A DNA stretch of 64,000 nt from Schlegelella_A sp036263655 (GCA_036263655.1 DATAGP010000051.1:1-64000); one strand, 5' to 3'. Positions 1 to 8,810 are shown, counted from the stretch's first letter. A program made the numbers and translations. Notes: a model not told the origin generated them from the sequence alone.

Positions 1-1
1 G

Positions 2-538
2 CACATGCAGGCCGCGACGCGGCTGCTGCGCGAGCTCACCGGCGGCCAGTGGCCGCTCGGCTGGTACACCGGCCGCGACAGCCCGAATACGCGCCGCCTG
101 GTCGTCGAGCACGGCGGCTACGAGTACGACAGCGACTACTACGGCGACGACCTGCCGTTCTGGACCTCGGTCGCCAGGAGCGACGGCACGACGGTGCCGC
201 ATCTCGTCGTCCCCTACGCCCTCGACACCAACGACATGCGCTTCGTGCAGGCGCAGGGCTTCAACACCGGCGAGCACTTCTTCGCCTACCTGCGCGACAG
301 CTTCGACGCGCTGTACGCCGAAGGCGACCCGGACGGGCTCGACCGGCCGAAGATGATGTCGGTCGGCATGCACTGCCGGCTGCTCGGCAAGCCGGGCCGC
401 ATCGGCGCCCTGCGCCGCTTCCTCGACCACGTGCAGTCGCACGACGCGGTCTGGGTCGCCCGCCGCATCGACATTGCCCGGCACTGGCGGGCCACCCACC
501 CCCACCCTGGCGCGCAGGGTGGCTCGGGAGTTGCGTAG
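2..538 (+). CDS. puuE: Allantoinase PuuE / polysaccharide deacetylase family, C-terminal part
   Basis: The reading frame is already open at the window edge, so only the last ~178 residues are present. They match the C-terminal half of PuuE, the metal-independent allantoinase built on a polysaccharide-deacetylase barrel: WYTGRDSPNTRRL, the EYDSDYYGDDLPFW stretch, PYALDTNDMRF and the SVGMHCRLLGKPGRI block. The family hydrolyses allantoin to allantoate. The downstream allantoate amidohydrolase domain supports that assignment over a chitooligosaccharide deacetylase. The true start lies upstream of the window. It is the first visible gene of the nitrogen-salvage operon. Confidence 0.85.
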   Translation, partial: HMQAATRLLRELTGGQWPLGWYTGRDSPNTRRLVVEHGGYEYDSDYYGDDLPFWTSVARSDGTTVPHLVVPYALDTNDMRFVQAQGFNTGEHFFAYLRDSFDALYAEGDPDGLDRPKMMSVGMHCRLLGKPGRIGALRRFLDHVQSHDAVWVARRIDIARHWRATHPHPGAQGGSGVA

Positions 539-567
539 CGCGCGTCCCCCTACCGAGAGGAACGACC

Positions 568-1542
568 ATGCCCTTCCGACCCGAACGCCGCCACTTCCTG
601 CACGCCGCCGCCGCCGGCGCCGCTGCCGTCGCCCTGCCCGCGCGGGCGGCCTGGCCCGACAAGCCGATCCGCCTGGTCGTCACCTTCGCCGCCGGGGGCG
701 CCAGCGACATCGTCGGCCGCGTCGTCGCCGAGCAGCTGGCGAAGAAGCTCGGCCAACCCTTCGTCGTCGACAACCGGCCCGGCGCGGGCGGCAGCGTCGG
801 CGGCAGCGCCGTCGTCCAGTCGCCGCCCGACGGCTACACGCTCATGGTGTCGAACTCCACGCCGGTCTCGATCGGCCCGTTCGCGCTCGAGAAGCAGCCC
901 TACGACCCGATCGCCGACCTGACCCACATCGCCTCGATCGGCTCGGCGCCCTGCGTCGTCATGGCCAACCCGGCCGCCGGGATCAACACCATCGTCGACC
1001 TCGAGAACGCGGCGAAGAAGAGCGGCGCCCTGCAGTTCGGATCGGGCGGGCCGGCCTCGATCGGCCACATCTACGGCGAGATGCTGAACCGGGCGCTCGG
1101 CATCAAGATGACGCACGTGCCGTACCGCGGCGGCGCGCCGATGACCACCGACCTGATCTCGGGCGTGATCCCGGTCGGCATCGACGTCATCACCGCCTTC
1201 GTGCCCTTCTTCAAGAGCGGCCAGATCCGGCCGCTGGCGGTGACCTCGGCGCAGCGCTCGCCGCTGGCCCCCGACGTGCCGACGGTCGGCGAGTCGGGCC
1301 ACGGCAAGCTGGTGCTCGACAACTTCTTCGGCCTCTCGGGCCCGGCGAAGATGCCGGCGGACGTCGTCGCGCGCCTCAATGCCGCGACCAACGAGGTGCT
1401 GGCGCAGCCGGAGATCAGAAAGCGCCTGCTCGATCTGGGCGTGACGGCGACGCCGGGCACGCCGGCCGAGTTCAGCGCCTTTGTCCGCAACCAGGTCAAC
1501 ACCCTGGCGCCGGTGGTCAAGGCCGTGCGTGTCACGCTGTGA
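568..1542 (+). CDS. Bug-family tripartite tricarboxylate transporter substrate-binding protein
   Basis: This 324-residue periplasmic binding protein has a twin-arginine-like export signal (PERRHFLHAAAAG) with a likely cleavage after PARAA. It then shows Bug/TctC landmarks: WPDKPIRLVV, the FAAGGASDIVGR loop, DNRPGAGGSVG, PDGYTLM, THVPYRGGAPM and a PADVVARLNAA C-terminal helix. Bug proteins bind small carboxylates or amides. Orphan copies without TctAB membrane subunits are common in Burkholderiales. The ATG has a GAGAGG ribosome site just upstream. Its stop overlaps the next start by 4 bases, so it is translationally coupled to ureide catabolism and may bind a ureide or related acid (inference). 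Confidence 0.85.
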   Translation: MPFRPERRHFLHAAAAGAAAVALPARAAWPDKPIRLVVTFAAGGASDIVGRVVAEQLAKKLGQPFVVDNRPGAGGSVGGSAVVQSPPDGYTLMVSNSTPVSIGPFALEKQPYDPIADLTHIASIGSAPCVVMANPAAGINTIVDLENAAKKSGALQFGSGGPASIGHIYGEMLNRALGIKMTHVPYRGGAPMTTDLISGVIPVGIDVITAFVPFFKSGQIRPLAVTSAQRSPLAPDVPTVGESGHGKLVLDNFFGLSGPAKMPADVVARLNAATNEVLAQPEIRKRLLDLGVTATPGTPAEFSAFVRNQVNTLAPVVKAVRVTL

Positions 1543-3371
1543 GCGTCGTGGAGCAGGAAGCGTCCGTGCCCCTTCCGCCCGAGCGGCTCACGCTCGATCG
1601 GCTCAACGCCGCGTCCCAGGACGCGTTCGTGGAGCTGCTGCGCGGCACCTACGAGCACTCGCCCTGGGTCGCCGAGCGGGCCTGGGCGCGGCGGCCCTTC
1701 GCCAGCCTGGCGGCGCTGAAGCGGGCGCTCGTCGAGACCGTGTCGGCGGCGCCGCGCGAGGAGCGGCTGGCTCTCCTGCGCAAGCACCCGGAGCTGGCCG
1801 GCAAGGCCATGGTCGCGAAGACGCTGACGCGCGAGTCGACGACCGAGCAGAGCACGGCCGGACTCTCCCAGTGCACGGCCGAGGAGTTCGCCACCCTGCA
1901 GCGCCTCAACGCCGCCTACAACGAGAAGTTCGGCTTTCCCTTCATGCTCGCGGTGCGCGGCCCGCGCGGCACCGGGCTCGACAAGACGAAGATCATCGCG
2001 ACGTTCGCGCGCCGCCTCGAGAACCACCCCGACTTCGAGTTCGAGGAGGCGCTCCGCAACGTCCACCGCGTCGCCGAGCTGCGCCTGGGCGACCGTTTCG
2101 GCGACGCGCCGACGCTCGGCCAGCAGGCCTGGGACTGGGCCGAGCTGCTGGCGCGGCACTCCGATCCAGGCTTTCGCGAGCAGGGCCAGCTCACCGTCAC
2201 CTACCTGACCGAAGCGCATCGCGCCTGCGCCGCGCAGCTCTCGCACTGGATGCAGGAATGCGGCTTCGACGAGGTCTCGACAGACGCCATCGGCAACGTC
2301 GTCGGCGTCTATCGGGGCACCCGGCCGGCGGCCAGGGCGCTGCTCACCGGCTCGCACTTCGACACCGTGCGCAACGCCGGCAAGTACGACGGGCGCCTCG
2401 GCATCCTGGTGCCGATGATCTGCGTGCGCGAGCTGCAGCGGGCCGGCCGGCGGCTGCCGTTCGCGATCGAGCTGGTCGCCTTCGCCGAGGAGGAAGGGCA
2501 GCGCTTCAAGGCCGCCTTCCTGGCCTCGGGCGCCCTCGTCGGGCAGTTCGACACGGCCTGGCTCGATCAGCGCGACGCCGAGGGCGTCAGCATGCGCGAG
2601 GCGATGCGCGGCGCCGGCCTGCCGGCGACGATGGACGCCATCGCGGCGCTGCGCCGCGATCCGGCGCAGTACCTCGGCTTCGTCGAGGTGCACATCGAGC
2701 AGGGACCGGTGCTCAACGAGATGGGGCTGCCGCTCGGCGTCGTCACCTCGATCAACGGCAGCGTGCGCTCGTCGGGCGAGGTGCGCGGCATGGCGAGCCA
2801 CGCCGGCACCACGCCGATGACGAGCCGGCGCGATGCGGCGACCGCCGTCGCCGAGCTGGCGCTCTACCTCGAGAAGCGCGCCGCCGAGGCGCCGAACCTG
2901 GTCGGCACGATGGGCATGCTCGACGTGCCGGGCGGCTCGATCAACGTCGTCCCCGGCCGCTGCCGCTTCAGCCTCGACATCCGCGCGACGACCGACCCGG
3001 TGCGCGACGCCTGCACCACCGACGTGCTCGCCGAGCTGCGGGCAATCTGTGCCCGACGCGGTGTCAGCAGCAGCGTCGAGGAGACGATGCGCGTCGCAGC
3101 GGCGCCGTCCGCGCCCGAGTGGCAGGCCCGCTGGGAGCGCGCCGTCGAGGCCGCCGGCCTGCCGGTGCACCGCATGCCGAGCGGCGCCGGCCACGACGCG
3201 ATGAAGCTCGGCGACGCCATGCCGCAGGCGATGCTCTTCGTGCGCGGCGAGAACGCGGGCATCAGCCACAACCCGCTCGAGTCGACGACGGCCGACGACA
3301 TGCAGCTGGCGATCGACGCCTTCGCGCATCTCCTCGAGCAGCTCGCCGCCGAGTCGGAGTTGGCCCGGTGA
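1539..3371 (+). CDS. Fusion of OHCU decarboxylase (UraD) and allantoate amidohydrolase (AllC-like)
   Basis: One 610-residue frame carries two enzymes. Residues ~1-175 are 2-oxo-4-hydroxy-4-carboxy-5-ureidoimidazoline decarboxylase, which makes (S)-allantoin: see KHPELAGKA with the catalytic His, STTEQSTAGL and EKFGFPFMLAVRG. Residues ~190-605 are an M20 Zn-dependent amidase of the allantoate amidohydrolase/N-carbamoylase type. Metal ligands lie in TGSHFDTVRNAGKYDGR, EEEGQRF and HIEQGPVL, with SHAGTTPM in the dimerisation lid and SGAGHDAM near the end. The GTG start overlaps the Bug stop (GTGA). Allantoinase lies upstream in the same operon, so consecutive ureide steps are co-translated. Allantoate is the likely substrate of the second domain, but N-carbamoyl amino acids are possible. 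Confidence 0.88.
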   Translation: MSVVEQEASVPLPPERLTLDRLNAASQDAFVELLRGTYEHSPWVAERAWARRPFASLAALKRALVETVSAAPREERLALLRKHPELAGKAMVAKTLTRESTTEQSTAGLSQCTAEEFATLQRLNAAYNEKFGFPFMLAVRGPRGTGLDKTKIIATFARRLENHPDFEFEEALRNVHRVAELRLGDRFGDAPTLGQQAWDWAELLARHSDPGFREQGQLTVTYLTEAHRACAAQLSHWMQECGFDEVSTDAIGNVVGVYRGTRPAARALLTGSHFDTVRNAGKYDGRLGILVPMICVRELQRAGRRLPFAIELVAFAEEEGQRFKAAFLASGALVGQFDTAWLDQRDAEGVSMREAMRGAGLPATMDAIAALRRDPAQYLGFVEVHIEQGPVLNEMGLPLGVVTSINGSVRSSGEVRGMASHAGTTPMTSRRDAATAVAELALYLEKRAAEAPNLVGTMGMLDVPGGSINVVPGRCRFSLDIRATTDPVRDACTTDVLAELRAICARRGVSSSVEETMRVAAAPSAPEWQARWERAVEAAGLPVHRMPSGAGHDAMKLGDAMPQAMLFVRGENAGISHNPLESTTADDMQLAIDAFAHLLEQLAAESELAR

Positions 3372-4636
3372 GCGACGGCGGTCGAGGCACGGAGGCCGAG
3401 GCGCACGAGCGCCTCGACGCCTGGATCGACGCCCACTTCGACGAGGAGGTGCGCTTCCTGCAGGCCCTGGTCCGCGTGCCCACCGACACGCCGCCCGGCG
3501 ACAACGCGCCGCATGCCGAACGCACGGCCGAGCTGCTGCGCGCCTTCGGCTACGCCGCCGAGCAGCACCCGGTGCCGCGCGAGGAGGTCGAGGCGCACGG
3601 CCTGGCCTCGATCACCAACCTCGTGGTCCGCCGTCGCTATGGCAGCGGCGGCCGGACGATCGCCCTCAACGCGCACGGCGACGTCGTGCCGCCCGGCGAC
3701 GGTTGGACGCAGGATCCGTACGGCGGCGCCGTCGTCGATGGCAAGCTCTACGGGCGCGCCGCCGCGGTGAGCAAGAGCGACTTCGCCACCTACACCTTCG
3801 CCGTCCGGGCCCTCGAATCGCTCGGCGCCGAGCTCGCCGGCGGCGTCGAGCTGCACTTCACCTACGACGAGGAGTTCGGCGGCGAGCTCGGCCCCGGCTG
3901 GCTCCTGAAGCGCGGCCTGACCCGACCCGATCTCGTCATCGCCGCCGGCTTCGCCTACCAGGTGGTGACCGCCCACAACGGCTGCCTGCAGCTCGAGGTG
4001 ACGGTGCACGGCAGGATGGCCCACGCGGCGATCCCCGCCACCGGCGTCGACGCGCTGCAGGGGGCCGTCGCCATCCTGAACGCGCTCTACGCGCAGAACG
4101 CGCTGTACCGCGACATCACCTCGGCCGTCGAGGGCATCACCCATCCTTATCTCAACGTCGGTCGCATCGAGGGCGGCACCAACACCAACGTCGTGCCCGG
4201 CAAGGTGGTGTTCAAGCTCGACCGGCGGATGATCCCGGAGGAGGACCCGACGCGGGTGGAGGCCTCGCTGCGCGAGCTCATCGCCGGCACCGCGGCCACC
4301 CTGCCCGGCATCGTCGTCGAGGTGCGCCGCCTCCTGCTCGCGCGGGCGCTGCGGCCGCTGCCCGGCAACGCCGAGCTGGTCGCGGCCTTGCAGCGCCACG
4401 GGCAGGCCGTGCTCGGCGAGCCGGTGCCGGTGTCCGGCACGCCGCTCTACACCGACGTCCGCCTGTACGGCGAAGCCGGCGTCCCGGCGGCGATCTACGG
4501 CGCCGGCCCGCGCACCGTGCTCGAGTCCCATGCCAAGCGAGCCGACGAGCACCTCGTCCTGGCCGACCTGCGCAGCGCGACCCGCGTCGTCGCGCGCACC
4601 CTCTTCGACCTGCTCGCACCGAAGCGGGCGGCGTGA
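3368..4636 (+). CDS. M20 family metallopeptidase/deacylase (ArgE/DapE-like)
   Basis: This 422-residue protein has the M20 layout: a Zn-binding NAHGDVVPPGDGW (His and Asp), the GRAAAVSKSDFATY segment in place of the usual bridging-Asp motif, the catalytic acid in FTYDEEFGGELGPG, and a dimerisation domain from about residue 210 (VTVHGRMAHAAIP) before the C-terminal catalytic half. It resembles ArgE/DapE-type deacylases with the SKSD variant. The exact substrate cannot be read from sequence. The GTG start overlaps the fusion gene stop by 4 bases, so a ureido or acylamino intermediate of purine/pyrimidine breakdown is plausible (inference). Confidence 0.82.
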   Translation: MSDGGRGTEAEAHERLDAWIDAHFDEEVRFLQALVRVPTDTPPGDNAPHAERTAELLRAFGYAAEQHPVPREEVEAHGLASITNLVVRRRYGSGGRTIALNAHGDVVPPGDGWTQDPYGGAVVDGKLYGRAAAVSKSDFATYTFAVRALESLGAELAGGVELHFTYDEEFGGELGPGWLLKRGLTRPDLVIAAGFAYQVVTAHNGCLQLEVTVHGRMAHAAIPATGVDALQGAVAILNALYAQNALYRDITSAVEGITHPYLNVGRIEGGTNTNVVPGKVVFKLDRRMIPEEDPTRVEASLRELIAGTAATLPGIVVEVRRLLLARALRPLPGNAELVAALQRHGQAVLGEPVPVSGTPLYTDVRLYGEAGVPAAIYGAGPRTVLESHAKRADEHLVLADLRSATRVVARTLFDLLAPKRAA

Positions 4637-4758
4637 CCCGGAACCGCGGGTTCATCTTGGTGCACAAACCGCGTCGCTCGCGCACAGAATTTGCATTCCT
4701 GCCGCTCGAACCGGCCGCTGTCGCGGCTTCCTCCTTCGTCTTCTCCGGAGCTTCCCGA

Positions 4759-5805
4759 ATGTCCATGACCCTCGCCCGCCGTGCGCTGCTCGGCTCCGTC
4801 GCCGCCCTGCTCGCCGGCGCCGTCGCCCTGCCCGCGCTCGCCCAGGAGACGCCCATCAAGTTCCAGCTCGACTGGCGCTTCGAGGGTCCGGGCGCGCTGT
4901 TCCTCGTGCCGCTGGCCAAGGGCTACTTCAAGGCCGAGAAGCTGAACGTCACGGTCGACGCCGGCAACGGCTCGGGCGGCACCGTGACGCGCGTCGCCTC
5001 GGGCGCCTACGACATGGGGTTCGCCGACATGGCGGCGCTGATGGAGTTCGCGGCCAACAACCCGACCGCGCCGAGCAAGCCGGTCGCCGTGATGATGGTC
5101 TACAACAACACGCCGGCCGCCGTGCTGGCGCTGAAGAAATCAGGGATCAGGACGCCGGCCGACCTCAACGGCAAGAAGCTCGGCGCCCCGGTCTTCGACG
5201 CCGGCCGCAAGGCCTGGCCGATCTTCGCCAAGGCGAACTCGATCGGCGCGGTCAACTGGACGGCGATGGACCCGACGCTCCGCGAGACCATGCTGGTGCG
5301 CGGCGACGTCGACGCCATCACCGGCTTCTCGTTCACGTCGCTCCTCAACATCGAGGCGCGCGGCGTCAAGACCGACGAGATCGTGGTCCTCCCCTATCCG
5401 GACCACGGCGTGAAGCTGTACGGCAACGCCATCATCGCCAGCGAGGACTTCCTCAAGAAGAACCCGGAGGCCGTGAAGGCCTTCCTGCGCGCATTCACCA
5501 AGGGCGTGAAGGACGTGATCGCCGACCCGAAGGGCGCGATCGCCATCCTCAAGCAGCGCGACGGCATCATCAACGAGGAGCTCGAGATGCGTCGGCTGAA
5601 GCTGGCGCTCGATGCAACCGTGCTGACCGCCGACGCGCGCGCCGACACCTTCGGCGCGGTCAGCGCGCCGCGCCTCAGCCTGATGGCCAGCCAGGTGTCC
5701 GACGCCTTCGCGACCAAGGACCGGGTCAAGGCCGACGCCATCTGGAACGGCAGCTTCCTGCCGGCGGCGGCGGAGCGGAACATCTTCGCGACGATGAAGA
5801 AGTGA
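4759..5805 (+). CDS. ABC transporter substrate-binding protein, NMT1/SsuA type
   Basis: This 348-residue periplasmic binding protein has a Sec signal peptide (residues ~1-29, cut after PALAQ). It belongs to the NMT1/THI5-like family that binds nitrate, taurine, thiamine precursors or nucleobase-like compounds: FQLDWRFEGPGALFLVPLAKGYF at the N-terminus and ASGAYDMGFADMAAL in the ligand cleft. ATPase and permease genes follow with 4-base overlaps, giving a complete importer. A GGAG ribosome site precedes the ATG. The 122-bp gap upstream is the only sizeable one in the operon and may hold an internal promoter. From context a purine/pyrimidine-derived ligand is likely, but not shown. Confidence 0.85.
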   Translation: MSMTLARRALLGSVAALLAGAVALPALAQETPIKFQLDWRFEGPGALFLVPLAKGYFKAEKLNVTVDAGNGSGGTVTRVASGAYDMGFADMAALMEFAANNPTAPSKPVAVMMVYNNTPAAVLALKKSGIRTPADLNGKKLGAPVFDAGRKAWPIFAKANSIGAVNWTAMDPTLRETMLVRGDVDAITGFSFTSLLNIEARGVKTDEIVVLPYPDHGVKLYGNAIIASEDFLKKNPEAVKAFLRAFTKGVKDVIADPKGAIAILKQRDGIINEELEMRRLKLALDATVLTADARADTFGAVSAPRLSLMASQVSDAFATKDRVKADAIWNGSFLPAAAERNIFATMKK

Positions 5806-6614
5806 CGTCCTTCGTCGACTTCGACGGCGTCTGGCTGGCCTACAACGAGGAGCTGCTCGCCGAAGGGCACTACGCCGTCGAGGACATCACGCTGCAGGTC
5901 GGGGCCGGCGAGTTCATCGCCATCGTCGGGCCTTCGGGCTGCGGCAAGTCGACCTTCATGAAGCTCGCCACCGGGCTGAAGATGGCGTCGAAGGGCACCA
6001 TCCTCATCGACGGGCAGCCGGTCACCGGACCGTTGAAGATCACCGGCATGGCGTTCCAGTCGTCGTCGCTGCTGCCGTGGCGGACGACGCTGGACAACGT
6101 GCTGCTGCCGCTCGAGATCGTCGAGCCGCACCGCTCGCGCTTCAAGCAGCACCGCGCCGAGTACGCCGCCAAGGCGAGGAAGCTGCTGCAGAGCGTCGGC
6201 CTGGGCGGCTACGAGGACAAGTTCCCGTGGGAGCTCTCCGGCGGGATGCAGCAGCGCGCCTCGATCTGCCGGGCCCTCATCCACGAGCCGAAGATGCTGC
6301 TCCTCGACGAGCCCTTCGGGGCGCTGGATGCGTTCACGCGCGAGGAGCTGTGGTGCATCCTGCGCGACCTGCACGCGGCGCAGCGCTTCAACGTCATCCT
6401 CGTGACGCACGACCTGCGCGAGGCGACCTTCCTCGCCGACACGGTGTACGTCATGAGCCGCAGCCCGGGCCGTATCGTCGCCCGCCGCGACATCGACCTG
6501 CCGCGGCCGCGCGACCTCGAGCTGACCTACAGCAAGGAGTTCACCGACATCGTCCACGAGCTGCGCGAGCACATCGGCGCCATCCGCAGGCCGGTGCTGC
6601 CGGTCGCGCCATGA
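5802..6614 (+). CDS. ABC transporter ATP-binding protein (nitrate/sulfonate/taurine type)
   Basis: This 270-residue nucleotide-binding subunit has Walker A GPSGCGKST near residue 47, Q-loop region AFQSSSLLPWR, signature LSGGMQQR, Walker B MLLLDEPFGALDAF and the switch His in LVTHDLREA. The SSLLPWRT stretch is characteristic of the SsuB/TauB/NrtD group. It sits between its binding protein (GTG start overlapping that stop) and its permease (ATGA overlap), so it powers that importer at the cytoplasmic membrane. No extra C-terminal regulatory domain is present. Confidence 0.9.
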   Translation: MTSFVDFDGVWLAYNEELLAEGHYAVEDITLQVGAGEFIAIVGPSGCGKSTFMKLATGLKMASKGTILIDGQPVTGPLKITGMAFQSSSLLPWRTTLDNVLLPLEIVEPHRSRFKQHRAEYAAKARKLLQSVGLGGYEDKFPWELSGGMQQRASICRALIHEPKMLLLDEPFGALDAFTREELWCILRDLHAAQRFNVILVTHDLREATFLADTVYVMSRSPGRIVARRDIDLPRPRDLELTYSKEFTDIVHELREHIGAIRRPVLPVAP

Positions 6615-7387
6615 CCGAGGGCGCCAGGCGGGCTCGCCGCGAGCGCTGGGCGCCGTGGCTCCTGCTCGTCATCGTGCTCGTGCTCTGGGAGGCGATCTGC
6701 CGCGGCTTCAGCGTCTCGGAGTTCATCTTCCCCAGCCCGTCGCGCATCGTCCAGCAGCTCTGGGAATTCCGCGGCGTCATCGCGCTGCACGCGTGGCGGA
6801 CCTTCTGGGTGACGATGGTCGGCTTCGGCCTGTCGATCGTCGTCGGCACGCTGCTCGGCTTCCTGATCGGCAGCTCGCGCACGGCGTACGCGGCGATGTA
6901 CCCGCTGATGACCGGCTTCAACGCGATCCCCAAGGCGGCCTTCGTGCCGATCCTCGTCGTCTGGTTCGGCATTGGCGTCGGCCCGGCCGTGCTCACGGCG
7001 TTCCTGATCTCCTTCTTCCCCATCACCGTCAACATCGCCACCGGCCTGGCGACGCTCGAGCCCGAGCTCGAGGACGTGCTGCGCGTGCTCGGCGCCAAGC
7101 GCTGGGACGTGCTCGTCAAGGTCGGCCTGCCGCGCTCGATGCCGTACTTCTACGCCTCGCTCAAGGTGGCGATCACGCTCGCCTTCGTCGGCACGACCGT
7201 CTCTGAGATGAGCGCCGCCAACGAGGGGATCGGCTACCTGCTGATGTCGGCCGGCTCGTCGATGCAGATGGGCCTGGCGTTCGCCGGGCTCGTCGTCATC
7301 GGCGTCATGGCGATGCTGATGTACGAGCTGTTCGCGATCGTCGAGCGGCGCACCACCGGCTGGGCGCACCGGAGCTCCACCGCATGA
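6611..7387 (+). CDS. ABC transporter permease (SsuC/NMT1-importer type)
   Basis: This 258-residue inner-membrane subunit has about six transmembrane helices, starting with WLLLVIVLVLWEAI. The EAA loop that docks on the ATPase is visible as LRVLGAKRWDVLVKVGLPRS. The family moves nitrate, sulfonates, taurine or small heterocycles. It overlaps the ATPase stop by 4 bases, and its own stop overlaps the deaminase start (ATGA), which links transport to deamination of an imported base (inference). Confidence 0.88.
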   Translation: MTEGARRARRERWAPWLLLVIVLVLWEAICRGFSVSEFIFPSPSRIVQQLWEFRGVIALHAWRTFWVTMVGFGLSIVVGTLLGFLIGSSRTAYAAMYPLMTGFNAIPKAAFVPILVVWFGIGVGPAVLTAFLISFFPITVNIATGLATLEPELEDVLRVLGAKRWDVLVKVGLPRSMPYFYASLKVAITLAFVGTTVSEMSAANEGIGYLLMSAGSSMQMGLAFAGLVVIGVMAMLMYELFAIVERRTTGWAHRSSTA

Positions 7388-7932
7388 GCGGGCCGAGGCA
7401 GTCGAGCGGGACCGTGGCGGCCGACGACCGTGTCGAGCCGACCGCAACGCAGGTCGTCGCCATGCTCGAGCGCGCCCACGCCCTCGCCGGCCGCGCGATG
7501 CAGGCCGGCCACCATCCGTTCGGCGCCCTGCTCATGGCCGCCGACCACGAGACCGTGCTGATGGAGCAGGGCAATGTCGACAGCGTCAACCACGCCGAGG
7601 CCGTGCTGGCCCGGCGCGCCGCCAAGCGCTTTCCGCCGGCGCAGCTCTGGGGCTGCACCCTGGTGACGACCGTCGAGCCCTGCGCCATGTGCGCCGGCAC
7701 GCAGTACTGGGCGCACATCGGGCGCACCGTCTTCGGCATCGAGGAGAAGACGCTGCTCGGCCTGACCGGCAACCACGCCGAGAACCCCACGCACGACCTG
7801 CCCTGCCGCCATGTCTTCGCGCGCGGCCAGAAGGACGTGCGCGTGATCGGCCCGGTGCCGGCGCCTGGCCGAGCCGATCGCGGCGCTGCACCGGCGCTAC
7901 TGGCGCTCGCGCTGAGGGTGCCGACCGGCTGA
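7384..7932 (+). CDS. Nucleoside/base deaminase (cytidine-deaminase fold), 3' end apparently frameshifted
   Basis: This 182-residue zinc deaminase has the HAEAV motif (His ligand plus catalytic Glu, about residue 69) and the TTVEPCAMCAG motif with two Cys ligands, as in guanine deaminase, TadA and related enzymes. A second HAENPTHDLPCRHVF segment is typical of the non-TadA nucleobase deaminases. The tail after VIGPVPA reads as low-complexity Ala/Arg/Leu. A -1 shift at about 7864 instead gives LAEPIAALHRRYWRSR and a stop at 7913-7915, a family-like C-terminus. The fold is certain; guanine, cytosine or another base as substrate is not resolved. Confidence 0.82.
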   Translation: MSGPRQSSGTVAADDRVEPTATQVVAMLERAHALAGRAMQAGHHPFGALLMAADHETVLMEQGNVDSVNHAEAVLARRAAKRFPPAQLWGCTLVTTVEPCAMCAGTQYWAHIGRTVFGIEEKTLLGLTGNHAENPTHDLPCRHVFARGQKDVRVIGPVPAPGRADRGAAPALLALALRVPTG

Positions 7933-7967
7933 ACCTGCCCGACCGGCCGGCTCGCGCCGCCGACCGC

Positions 7968-8810
7968 CTAGCCCGGGCCGGCGAGCGGCGGCGGCGCCGG
8001 CGGCAACGGCCGCGCCGGCGGCGCCAGGTCGGCCCACACCTTCATCGCGACGGTCTCCAGGCGGCCGTAGTTGGAGATGAAGGCCACATCGGCGGCGTCG
8101 CGCCCGTAGGCGAGGACGACGCGGCCGCCCCGAGGCTCCGGCTGCGTCGCATCGAAGGTGTACCAGCGGTTGCCGACGTACGCCTCGAACCAGGCGTGCA
8201 GGTCGATGGGATCGAGTCGGTGCAGGTAGCCGACGACCATCCGCGCCGGGATGCTGAGCGCGCGCGTGAGGGCGATGCCGACGTGGGCGAAGTCGCGGCA
8301 CACGCCGGCGCCGGCCTGCAGCGTCGCCGCGGCATCGGTGGACGAGTCGCTCGTGCCGTAGCGGTAAGCGATGTTCGCGTGGATCCAGGCACGGATCGCC
8401 TCGACCTGCGCGTAGCCCGGCTGGAAGCCGGCGATCTCGAGCGCGCGCGCCAGCAGCGTGTCGGAGGGGCAGTAGCGGCTCGGCAGCAGGTACTGCAGCG
8501 CGATATCGGGCAGCTCCTCGACCGGCATGAACGGCGCCGACGGCTCGACCGCGAGATGCGGCTCGGTCTCGACCGTCGCTTCGACCCACAGGCGCATGTC
8601 GCCTCTCGGCACGACCATGCGCTGGCACAGGTTGCCGAATGTGTCGACGTACTCGGTCGTCGGCACCCACGGATCGAAGGCGTAGGTCTCGCTCGACAGC
8701 CACTGGGCCAGGCCGCTGGCCGGCCGCAGCATGGCGACGATGGGGCAGTCGGCGGCGGCACGAACCGTGATGTCGCAGCCGACGTGGAGCTTGAGGGAGG
8801 TGGCGGGCAT
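7968..8810 (-). CDS. Transglutaminase-like cysteine protease family protein
   Basis: This 280-residue protein has the transglutaminase-core triad: Cys in GAGVCRDFAHVG, His in PIDLHAWFEAYV and Asp in WYTFDATQP. An N-terminal beta-rich domain precedes it, as in bacterial transglutaminase-like proteins of the YebA/SMc04003 kind. Such proteins are usually predicted peptidases, and no physiological substrate is assigned. The C-terminus is a Pro/Ala-rich tail (about 20 residues). It lies on the opposite strand, convergent with the deaminase, and is probably a stand-alone transcription unit. Confidence 0.85.
   Translation of the reverse strand: MPATSLKLHVGCDITVRAAADCPIVAMLRPASGLAQWLSSETYAFDPWVPTTEYVDTFGNLCQRMVVPRGDMRLWVEATVETEPHLAVEPSAPFMPVEELPDIALQYLLPSRYCPSDTLLARALEIAGFQPGYAQVEAIRAWIHANIAYRYGTSDSSTDAAATLQAGAGVCRDFAHVGIALTRALSIPARMVVGYLHRLDPIDLHAWFEAYVGNRWYTFDATQPEPRGGRVVLAYGRDAADVAFISNYGRLETVAMKVWADLAPPARPLPPAPPPLAGPG

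Noticed and set aside
1071..3329. Long minus-strand reading frame of 752 codons opposite the UraD-AllC fusion
   Set aside because: It is a mirror of the real gene in a high-GC genome. Its sequence is Arg/Gly/His-rich, with no domain and no ribosome site.
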